Shown: one piece after another, positions 51,901 through 63,900 of the stretch
Position numbering within the stretch: the stretch's first letter is position 1
Layout of the letters: each line of letters opens with the position of its first letter
Source of the DNA: Anolis sagrei
Taxonomy: Eukaryota; Chordata; Lepidosauria; Squamata; Anolidae
Direction: 5' to 3'
Assembly: GCF_037176765.1 (NCBI RefSeq)
Contig: NC_090023.1
Location: 142,277,366-142,341,365 of the forward strand
Length of the DNA stretch: 64,000 nucleotides
The notes under the pieces: generated by a model
What the model was told of the DNA's origin: nothing
The model's input: only the letters and a program-made list of their open reading frames with translations
The model's database searches: none
Program-made: the position numbers and the translations under genes

Positions 51901-54900
51901 ACAAACGTGGAGGACTGGTTGTACTTTCAGAGCTCGAAATATGTATGCTTTCCAGGAAAATAAATGTATCTTTGTAGCACCTTTTGAAAACTGAGTTACC
52001 TAAAATTAGAATTAAGAACCTTTCCATGTTTTCTTTCTCCTGTTCTTCCCCATATGACCACTTTAGAAAAACAAAAGGCCTACGTCATTTACAGATGAGC
52101 TTGCAACTCGTATCAAGGGACCCATGGCAACTGAATCAGAGGAAGAGCAATTGTGTAAGTTGGGATTCAGTTATTTTTCATTTTGAAGTAATATTAAGAT
52201 CTATTTATATGTCAGAAAATTTTCTTGGGCCATAAATGACCATTGTCATTTTTTGCATATACCCTCAATGTTCATCAGATGGAACTAAACTTCTCCATTG
52301 CACTACGATGGAAAGAGCACTATCATAACCTCCTTAACCACAGTTCCAATGTGGTCAAAGAGATTTTGTTGCAGATCCTTCAACAACAAACCAGGGATGA
52401 GCTTGCAGCACGGCCTAGTTTGGAGGAAGTCAGCAAAGCCATTGTATAATTTTTGTTTGATTACATTTGGTTTAATTTACTGTATTTTCTGGTGTATAAG
52501 ACTACTTTTTAAAAACTCTCAAAAGTTGGGGGTCGTCTTATATGTCAGGTGTTGTCTTATAGGACGGTGCTGAAACTTCCAAGCCGGACCGGAGAATCTT
52601 TGGTCACCGCATATGGTGGGGGGAGCTCAAAAACGGTTGCAGCCTCATCCCCACCGTATGCGGCCACCGTATGAAAGCAGGAAGGGTTGAGCTGTACAAG
52701 TACAATAGAAGAAAATCCACTCACCAGGATTCATGGAAAGACGTGATCGCCCGATTGCCCTGTATCCTATTATCGTACTTCCTTCTCTGCTTCTCAGATC
52801 TCGCTCCTGAGGTCTGCAGTGAAGTGGTTCAGGCATGCATGTCTAAGATCTGAGAAGCAGAGAAGGCAGTACGGTAATAGGAAAATTACCATATTGAAAT
52901 CAATGTGATGTTTTTAAATTTTTTATTTGGTGTGCATTGATCCCCTAAATGTGTGTGTGTGTGTGTGTGTGTCTGTATGCATGTGTATACTTGTGTTTAT
53001 TATGAATGATCAAATGTAGCTTTTTGTTGTTGCTGTATGTTTACTCATACAGTAAAAAGAAGAAAATTGATGTATTATGCTTTTCTCCTTAAACTATTAG
53101 CATATACGAAAAGTAGGAGAAATGTGGCTGAAAAGGAAGATGTTTCATCAGATGGTATGTTGTGCACATTCTTGATGTGTTTATCATTCTTTGAGATAAT
53201 GGAGCAGGAAATTATGGGGGACATTACTGATTCCTTTTTAAGTCTGATTTTCATGTTTTAACCTTGGGGAATGCAGCTATAGTGTAAAAGTACCTTTATC
53301 CTTTTATTTATTTCTTTTTAAAGAAAGCATGTGAATAAATTTATGCAGTATTTATATGTAAGTACTAGCTGCCCCTGCCATGCATTGCTGTGGCCCACAT
53401 GGGGGTTCTGTGTGGGAGGTTTGGCCCAATTCTATTGTTGGTGGGTTCAGAATGCTCTGTGATTGTAGGTGAACTATAAATCCCAGCAACTACAACTCCC
53501 AAATGTCAAGATTATATTTTCCCCAAACTCCACCAGTGTTCACATTTGGGCATATTGAGTATTCGTGTAGAGTTTGGTCCAGATCCATCATTGTTTGAGT
53601 CCACAGTGATCTCTGGATGTAGGTGAACTACAACTCCAAATACAAAGGACACTGCCCACCAAACCCTTCCAGAATTTTCTGTTGATCATGGGAGAACTGT
53701 GTGCCAAGTTTGGTTCAATTCCATCGTCGGTAGGGTTCAGAAGGCTCTTTGATTGTAGGTGAACTATAAATCCCAGCAACTACAACCCCCAAATGACAAA
53801 ATCAATTTTTTTGAGTGAAGGACATACATTGGGTTATTAGGTGTCTTGTGTCCAAATTTGGTGAAAATTTGTCCAGTGGCTTTTGAGGTCTGTTAATCCC
53901 ACAAACAAACATTACATTTTTATTTATATAGATTTTTGTAAGTATGCTTAGAAATTATTGTGGAGCATAAAACCCTAGTTGTCCTATCTGAACATCATAT
54001 GTTCAACATTTTCATAGAATCATAGAGTTGGGCCCAGGACAGAGCCCTGTGGCACCCCACTGGTCATTTCTCTCCAGGATGAAAAGGAGCCATTAATAAG
54101 CACCTTTTGGATTTGGACAGTAAATTCCCAATCCACCTAACAGTAGTATTGTCTAACTCACATTTTACTACCTTCTTTGTGAAAATGTCAAGGGGAACCT
54201 TGTCAAAGACCTTACAGAAATCAATATATGCTACATTCACAACGTTCCCTTCATCTATGACACTTGTGACTCTCATTTTTTTAAAAAGAGATAAGGTTAG
54301 TCTTCCACAACTTGTTTTTGAGCCATGCCAGACTAACCTTATCTCCTTTTTTGATTCATTCATTATTATATAAAATATGTTGTCATCCTGTTGTTTTTTC
54401 ATTTGTAGGGAGAAGCTGAGGGAGGGGGAGGTCTCTTGATTTTTTTACAAGATGTTTTTAGGTCTTTCATATTCTTAATAGAGTGGTTGAGTCTGCAGTG
54501 CCCTCAGAGCTAGTTTTGCAATAGAGTTCTATAGGGTAGGAGACTCATATGGGGGGGGGGGAGTATTTAGTAAGATACCAATTATACAAGTTCTCCCACT
54601 TAAAAAGATGAGAGAGGCCTGTAATTGACATCATAAGTAGACCTCAACTATGAGAGACAATATGAGAAAACACATCCAGAAAATCACTTTGTCTGATTTT
54701 TAATTAAATTAATTGCAAATTATGGTGGAAAATAAGTATTCGGTCCATAACAAATCTCAATATTTTCTTATATATCCTTTACTGGCAATGACAGAGGTCA
54801 AACATTTTCTGTAAGCCCTCACAATGTTGGCACACACGGTTGCTGGTATGTTGGCCCATTCCTCCATGCAGATGTCCTCAAGAGCAGTGATGTTTTGGGG

Positions 54901-57900
54901 CTGTCATCTGACTAAATACTATTTTCCTATTGTAACTAGCTTCCTGAGAAAGGTGTGTTGATACAGATGTATATGTGTGCACAGGCTATATAAACACATC
55001 TATGTATATATTCTATTCATAGATGATGATATATTTAAGCCCCCCAAGTTGACTGATGAAGATTTCCTGCCACCTAAAGAAGGCCTCTTCGGTGGTGGGC
55101 TAGGACTTTTTGACAATGATGAGGTTTGTATCTGATGAAGATTCCTGTTCAGTGTCCCACCAGATCCATTGTCTCCCTGCTTGCTGGTTTGTCAGGCGAC
55201 CAGTCCCCAAACAATGTTGCAAAATAGACCCTTTGTAGAATTAGCAGACACTGCTTAGAACCCCAACTCTGAGCTGGAGAAGATTTCCAAGAATTCTGCT
55301 TCAACTGCTGCCCTGTATTAGGTTTAAGTGAATGTGTTTGACATCTCTCTGCTAACTTGGCAGACTGAATGCATTCACTTGCAAGGCTTGCAGAGAGTCT
55401 GCAAATGTGTTCACTGAAATCTGGTCCTAACCAAAGGTACCATTCAGATATTGTCTAAAAGTTAATATTCAGTGTTTTGTGGTTTTCCTTGTCAGAATGC
55501 ACTGATATTCTAGAGTATTATCATGCTCTGCTAGGAGCCCCCGGTGGCTCAGTAGGTTAAACCCTGGGCCGGCAGGACTGAAGACCAATAGGTCACAGGT
55601 TTGAATCCGGGGAGAGCGTGGATGAGCTCCCTCTATCAGCTCCAGCTCCTCATGCGGGGACATGAGAGAAGCCTCCCACAAGGATGATAAAACATCAAAA
55701 CATCCGGGTGCCCCCTGGGCAATGTCCTTGCAGACGGCCAATTCTCTCACACCAGAAGTGACTTGCAGTTTCTCAAGTCGCTCCTGACATGACAAAAAAA
55801 TAAATAAATCATTAAAAATAAATAAATCATGTTGTTTTCACTTGACATCAGCTGTATCAGCTGCTACCGCAGCTGTATTTTAAATAACCCAACAATGCTT
55901 GAGTCCTGCTAAGATTCCCGATGGTAACGGGAGACAAGTTACAATTTAAATACAAAGTACAGATTACATATTCGCTTACAATTTTCAGAAGGAGTACAGA
56001 ACAGAATATGCAAAGTGGTACAAGCTTTATATCTTTTTTACACAGGTTTTAATAACTGGTTGATGTTATGCTTGAGTATATTGTGGTAGAGGAACATCAC
56101 CAATGCAGGCATTTTATCAATTAATTAGGTTGAAAAAGAGGCAAGAATAAGATATTTGGAAATTCCTGGTTGTCCTGAGCAACACTACAGGGCCCACAAG
56201 CCTCAGTGATCTAGAATTATGGGAGTTGCATTTCAGAATGTGGTTGATCCTCTCAAAAGGAAGCACTTGACCTAAAACCAACAATTTAGCTTTGTCTCCT
56301 TTTAGCTAATGCTTACAGACTTCACACTTAGCATAAAGGGAATTATGTAGGATAAGTGGGAAATGCATAATTCCTTTCAAAGTTCCAGCTCTACGCCTCC
56401 ATAGACTTTTGAATTTTATTATTCTGGATAGAAATGCCATTTCCTCCTCTGGGATCTCATTGTAATGTTAACCTAATCCTGAAAATAATTAGTAGGCCTG
56501 GGCAATGCATGGTTCTAAATAGTTCTAAAGTTCTTACAAAGCTAAAATTCTGGTGGTGAAAATTTCAGAACTCTAACTTTAAAAAAATAATTATTATTTC
56601 ATTATTGGCTATTTTTATGACAGAACCAATTAGGAACTGCCATTTATAATGAAATTTTGAGAGTTTTGTTAGAGTTTTGAAATTTTCATCACCAGAACTT
56701 TAATTTTGTAAGTACTTTAGAATAATTTAGAACCATGCATTGCCCAGGCCTACTAATTAGATGTCATCTTATATGGAATTATGTGCTAGGAGCAAGGGAA
56801 ATTTTTCAGGTTGTAAGCCGTTGTGAGTTGTAACAGCCATATGAAAATGTATTCAGAGGTAGCTATGTTGACATTACACCAAAATCCACGAAACATTTGG
56901 GCAGAAAGCCCAAAATACATCATGCAAGCTTTCAAAGCTCAGTTGGCTTCTTCAACAGGCAAAATCATACAGGAGAAGAAAAGTGACAATGTTAGAATCA
57001 CATCTGATTTTGTATCATATTTTTTTCTATGGTAGTTAAGTTGGTGGCTGTGGAGACGTGGCTGTGGAGTCAGGCCTTCAATGAGTGAGACAACACCATA
57101 GGACTCTGGATGGAAGTTGATGTAGATCCATCTTAATAGGACGACTGACGACTGTAGTTTTATATATAGTGTTTTTAAAGTGGTTTTTGTAATTGTGATA
57201 TATGATATTTTAATGAGTGTATATGTTTTTTATGGCTGGAAACCGGGCTGAGTCCCTCAATGAGGTTGAGAAGCTCGGTATAGAAAACTGTGAAATAAAT
57301 AAATAAATAAATTGGTATTAAAAAGGCATTGCTACATGAAATCAATTACTGTTCTAATGAATTTGAAAAATTATATGTAAGCAGATAGAAAAATTGTCTA
57401 TCTCACTTTGTCTATCTCACCATTAATATAACTGTTAATCTGTGTTTTCAACCAGAGTGATCTTTTTGCTGAATTGCCAAAGGGGAAAGCCACAGTAGAG
57501 AAGGAAACTCCATCCCCTATAAATGATGGTAAGAACAGATTGAATTGTGAATATTTCTAATGTCCAATGGGCAGGTATTAAGAGAAGTTCTGGGAATATT
57601 GTATATATCATATAACTGTATATTTTGCATACTTTGGTGACTTTGGGTCACACAAATGGGTCTCATCTGTACCTGCACAGAGTAGCTTGGAGAACTCCTA
57701 TAGCTAAGCAGAGTGCTTTGGTGGTAACTCTACCTCTCTCTGACCACATGTCGTTGACATTCCTCTTGTTTGCCATAGTTTATTTTCATCATCGAAACAT
57801 TAGCACTGTGAAGGAACTTATCTGTGCATTGCAGAATGTTTGTTTACATCACTTCCTTCATTTTTTTCTATAGCTTCTTTTATTTTTTCTTTATATTTTT

Positions 57901-60900
57901 CTAGTTTCCTTCTTCTCTTGGTAGTTTTTATTTTACTATCTTTCATGAATCATGATGATACTCCTTATTGTTTATGACTTCAGCGTCATAGACTCCTAGA
58001 GTAGAAATTAGAAGAGACCACAAGGGCTATTCATTCCAAATGCCTGCAGCAACATGCAACCAATGTACTCCCATCAAATAGTTATCCAACCTCTGTTTAA
58101 GCTGATCTTTAAAAAGTGATTCTGATGTGGTAGTAAAATTCCACAGACTGACAGGCATTTTTGTTGCCTGTTCATTCTTTTTATGGTAAATCCAGATGTC
58201 CTTGGAAGAAATCTCAATCCAGGTTATCAGGATACAAATCAGTTTTCATCCTCTGTTATATAGAGACCAGGATAGATCTCAAAATCATCCTCCACCTAAA
58301 TACCTGTCCTTGCTTATCCTCTGGAATTTCAGGCATTAGACACAGAGGAGTCTGATTGCCATGGATTTATGGCTCAGATGGTGGTAGCTTTTCTGAATCT
58401 GAGGAGCCTGAGACTGAAACATTTGAGCGTCCCATTCCCCAGCAGGATGTAGTAAGTGACCAAGGGGGCATGTCCTTCCTTTGAAGAGTGCAGAAAAGAT
58501 AAGAGGCTTCATAAGTCCCAGTGTCTGTTGAATAGGAAACATTGGCTCATGAAGCAGTTTCTCAAGTAGCTTTTGACATGATACAAAAAAAATCTCATGA
58601 AGCAACTGGGACACAATGCAATTCTGTAGTTACAGGTAAACAACATCTTCTTCATGGGTCTCTGTGACACAGAGAAATGGGTGACTGACAAGCTAACTCA
58701 CCTGAAGAATGTTGAATCAGAGACCCAAGGGAACATGGCACGGTCAAAGTGTGTCTTGGCCAGGGCTCTTATACTGAATTGTTGACTTCATGAGGGGTGG
58801 GTGAACACCATGACAGAGAAATTACTTTGCAATCTGTATTCTTTATTAGAGCCATCATCTAAAGCTGTAAGGAAAGTTCCTGCTGGAGCAGTTTCTCTCT
58901 TTCCAGGTAGGAGTAATCTCTAGCCAACCTAAAAACAATTGATATTTTCTGTGTTCAAGTAAAGTTGTGTGTCCCAAAATGCTGTTATGTTTTGCAAAGG
59001 ATTCCTGGGTTATTCTAGGCAGCGTATCTCTAGTTCAGTAAATCTCTTGAGAAGAGAAGCTTAATAATATGTCTTTTATTTGGACCAGTGATTTCAAACA
59101 TAAATATTTCTGCACATGCCTAAACCTACATATCCCGAAGGTACCAGATTGAGGAGCCCCCAGTGACACAGTGGGTTAAACCGCTGAGCTGCTGAACTTG
59201 CTGATCAAAAGGCCACAGGTTCGAATCCAGGGAGCAGCATGAGCTCCCCCTGTTAGCCCCAGCTTCTGACAACCTAGCAGTTTGAAAACATGGAAATGTG
59301 AGTAGATCAATAGGTACCCTCCGGCGGGAAGGTAACGGCACTCCATGCAGTCATGCTGGCCACATGACCTTGGCGGTATCTACCTACAATGCTGGCTCTT
59401 CCAGCTTAGAAATGGAGATGAGCACCAACTCACGACTGGACTTAATGTCAGGGAAAAACCTTTACCTTTACCAGATTCTATCTGATCTTGGAAACGAAGC
59501 AGGGTTACAGTTCATTAGAACTGTTGAAAATGAAGAAGCATCAACATTTGTATACACTGCAGTTAGCGAAAGGGAATCTTGCTTATTCATATTTGCATCT
59601 AATGATTACGAAGATCATTTATAAGTGAAATGGGAATTTGTTGGCTGCAGCAATATCATATTAAGTACTCCAACTTAATTAAAGAATACCAATAATAACA
59701 TCTGCTAAATATTTTTAGGTGGAAACAATGTATTTAGCCCCTCATTTCTATTGGAGAAGGAAGATAAGAAATCAATAGAACCAACTACAGATAAAGCTCA
59801 AAAATTTAATGGAACTGTTGGCCTGTTCGATGATGAAGACTTTGAGTCAACTAATACAAATTCAGTTTCAGGTGAGTTCCTCAATACGTTTGCTTTAATT
59901 CTTTCCCTGTTTTCTCCTATCATATAATCTCCATTTTCTTTAGAATATTGTCTTGCCTTTTTTTCCTTAGGTTGTTAGTTTATGCAAAATATGCTGAGGA
60001 AGTTTTAACAAAAGATAGTTTTAGTAAACAAAATTTCCTCACCAGTTTACTCCTATACTATGAAAAGCTTAACTTGTTAGATGCCTGTATATCAAACAAC
60101 CTTTAATGACACAGAAGCAAAGCAGTAAAAGACATGGTGATTTTAGATATATGACTAGAACTGCAAAATAAATCTGGTTGCCCTGTTACATATTTGTATG
60201 ATGAGCCACTGCCAAAACAACCTTGATACACATTGGCTTTATTGCAGTTACAGGAACTATGGGTGTCTCTTTCTTTCTGAAGGCTATATATATATCTATA
60301 TTAATTATAGAGCTCCAGTTGCAAATCTGTGTTAAGAATATGTTACAAAACTATAACAAGTAGTGAGAAGATGAAAGGGTAAGTGCTGTGAAAAGGGGCT
60401 TGGTGGATTATTTTGAAACTTAACATCATAGAATAGATTTGTGTATGACCATTGCCTTTAGGGAGAAAGAGTAAGAAATGGTTTAAACTGAAGCTAATTT
60501 TATCTGTGTATTACTTAATTTATTTAATACTTCACCATTCTCCTAGGTCAAGGCCCAAGATATCTTATATCAAGTTAAGAACAAATAACACCAATAATCT
60601 ATATGATACAAAGTTGAAAACATTAACATAAAGAATTCATTTTAAAACACTTTAGAACATAGTAAAAAGACAAAAAACATAATATACATTAAAAAGATCC
60701 TTCTTCGACCCCAAGCCCTGGGTATGGATTTCTTTTTTATTATTTTATTTATGTCCTTTTTTATCTTTTTTATTCTTCTGGACATATCTTTATATCTTCC
60801 TACTTTCCTATAAAAACTATATGTTCCCCCTCTTTTATTGTTATCTGAAAAACTAAATAAAATATATTTTAAAAAACATCCTTCTGCCACAGTAACCTAA

Positions 60901-63900
60901 ATAGAAAGGTCTTTCCTTAGAGACAGAGAGAGATTAGAGAGAGGGCTGATCAAACTTTCCATGAGATGTGTTCCACAATTTGGAAGTAGCTCCTGAGACC
61001 GTTCTTTCCCTTGTCCTCACGGAATATTCCTGTTAAGATGGTGGGATAGAGAGAAAATCTCCCCCTCCCCCAAGATCTTAAAATTTGGGTGGTGTCTTAC
61101 AAAAAAACAAAACAAAAACAAGCCATTTAGACAGTCTGCATTCATAATCAGCACATTGAGTTATACCATGAAGTGCCTTGATAGTCAGTATGTACCTTGT
61201 AGTACACTGGTTTAGCACCAAAGCAATTCCTGTTGAAGTTAATAGGAAAGGAAGTGTTGAATGTCATTGACATACTGGTGACATCAAATACTCTCTCAGT
61301 GGTTTCCTATAGATGTTAAACACAATGGGGGACAAAACTGAACCATGAGCAATCCCACAGGCCAATATTTGACTAGGAACCCTCTAGAACCAATTTCTGA
61401 GGTCACCTCTTCAAGAAAGAGTGGAACTATTGTAAATTAGTTCCCCAAGCCTCATACCACAGAGGCACCCCAGAAGGATACCATGGTCAATGGCTCTGAA
61501 AGCAGCTAAAGGTCTACCAGAATCAGCAGCCCTCCCATATTATTTTCTAGCATATGCCATCTACCAAAGAGGTTAAACCTGTCTCTGTCCCACATCCAAG
61601 TATGAAGCCAAACTGAAACTGAGCTGGGAAGCTTCCACACACTCCATAATCATGCCCAAGAAAGGGCAAAGGGAGACTGGCTGGTTATTCCTTAATGATG
61701 GACATGGAGGTTGTTTTATTCTTCCTGTAATGGCATCACCATGCCTTTTAGACAGAACAGTACCCAAAATGAGGGATTCTCTGCTCGCCTTGCACTTTTA
61801 TTCAACCCCTCCTCCAACTGCCTTTATGAGCTGGAAAGGGAATGGGTGCATTATGTATATGGTGACTCTTACCTCCATAAATCTTGTCCGTATCCTCATG
61901 ATGAATAAATTGGAATATATCTGACAACACAAGCAGTTTATTTATTTCGTGTCAAAAGCATTGCATAAAAAAAAAGTATAAGACTGATAAAATAAAGAGC
62001 ACAAGCAACTAAATAATTTTAGACCAAAAATGGGCAACAGTGACCGCATTGTCTGTAGCTTTAAACAGCTCTTCCTCTGTGCATGAGGCAGGGCATTGTG
62101 GGCAAGCATGCAGATGCAGAGTTTGTTTTGTTCTTCTCCACAGTTGCAGAAGGTGGATATTTATGTTCTGTTTTTTAAACAGGCAAGCCTACAACTGGTC
62201 TATTTGATGCTGAGCAGGATCTTTTCAAAGAAAAAACTGTCGTCACCAACATTGTAAAGAATACTAATACAGACAATAAAGATCCTACAGCAGGACACAA
62301 GGTAATCAAGCTGAAGTACACAGTAGTTTCTTTTTGCATTACAATTTTGAAATCATTGTGTCATTGAGGATATCTCCTTTTAAGCATCCAGGTTATCATG
62401 GATGTAAGAGAAGCAAATTAAAACATGTCTAAGAGATGGTTTAATTATGGTTATTATGAGTGACTCCCTCTTTGGCCTAGAATAAAGACAGAATATATTG
62501 TTTGGTTGGAGAATACAAACTAGCAGTTCAAATGAGGTTTTTTATTTTAAAAAAATCTTATTTTGGGACTGCTACTACAGTCAAGCTTCACAATCTATCA
62601 AACAAGCTTCTGCTGATGTTCATTTGGATTCAACTATAGTTTTTGCTCCTTTATCAGCCTCAACTCTGTTAATATTCAAGGTGCATTGCTTTACAAATCA
62701 GGATCCAGATGCTTAGAAGCCTAGACCATCCTCTGTTCTAGAGGCCCATTACATTGTCCGTAATTATAACCAAGGACTCTGGAAATGCATAATTCATAGA
62801 TTTAATTAGTTTCCACTATTGAAGAAGTTCTAAGGCACAGCCATGTAGGCCTATTAAACAGGAAAATGCCATCATGGAGAGGTGCATCACCACATTTTCC
62901 TTCCCAAAACTTGGCTTTTGATTTCAATGTTGTTGTTTTTTTACATAATGATTATAATTCTGAAGAAAATCACTGATGACAGCTTGCTCAGAACAAACCT
63001 CTTTTCAAATTTACATATTTATGTTTTTAAGAGTTTGCCATCTTCTGCTGAGAATGCTAAGCCTTTTGTCCAGGCACCTTCCAAAGACCAGAAAAGCCTT
63101 TTCTCTGATGAGGAAGATTCTGAAGTAAGTTCTTAACTCAATTGCATAGCAAATTCCGAGTGAACATACCCTAAACATCCCAAACGATGTGGATTTTACT
63201 ATGTATTTTTGTCTGTCTTGAATTTGTAGTTATGATTGACTCGGTATTTAATTATCTGAATAATTTTGTACTTAAAGAATATATTTTTGAGAAACAGTAA
63301 AGGTTAGTTTTACCAGGCTCATGAATTTGTTGTGGGTTGAAAGACATGGGAACTTTCCTTCCTAACTAATCAAGAACGAAAAGGGATATTTGAATAGGTT
63401 TTGCTACATATGGCAAAAATACATTCGGCTTGTGGGAGTCAAAAAGACACATATCCTTCCAGCTTAAGTGCCTGCTGCTCTCAGGTTCCAGCTATGAACC
63501 AAGCACCATGCTGTCCTAAGCAAGGAATGAAAGGAACACAACTCATTATCAGATTAGGACTGGTCAGTAGAATGAAATAACTAATAGTTTGAGCAAAGGA
63601 GGTGAAATATGACTGCATGCCCTTTCTTCTAAGTGTGTCAGGGCTCAATTAACTCATTAGACAGAAATGATTTATTGGGCCCTCTGTTCGCTTTTACATA
63701 GCATAATCCGTCCCCCTAGCAGATAAGGCAAATTCATGCACTCAGTATTTGAGTCAGGGTATGTAAAACCTAAATTAGTGAATGCTACTTTTTTGTATTC
63801 AACAGGATTTGTTTTCTTCTCATCAAACCATAAAAACAAACAACTCACCTTTATCATCAAGCAAAGTGACAGCAAAAACATCTCTGTCTTTATTTGATGA

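Larger units (their letters stand above)
49495..52066 (+). other. WASHC2 intron 8
   Basis: Contains a PLE terminal-repeat fragment with an internal hairpin (50398-50567), a probable MITE scrap near 50915-50990 ('aagattaagggtgcaggacc'), and two inverted repeats (51541-51596 and 51749-51870). No exon is recognised. Confidence 0.6.

Noticed and set aside
58378-58451. Exon-like segment between WASHC2 exons 12 and 13 encoding [19 protein letters not shown], with acceptor GGCTCAG and donor GTAAGT
   Set aside because: It would join in frame to exon 12, but its 74 nt end in phase 0 while exon 13 needs phase 1, so including it breaks the reading frame. Human WASHC2 has nothing similar at this place.
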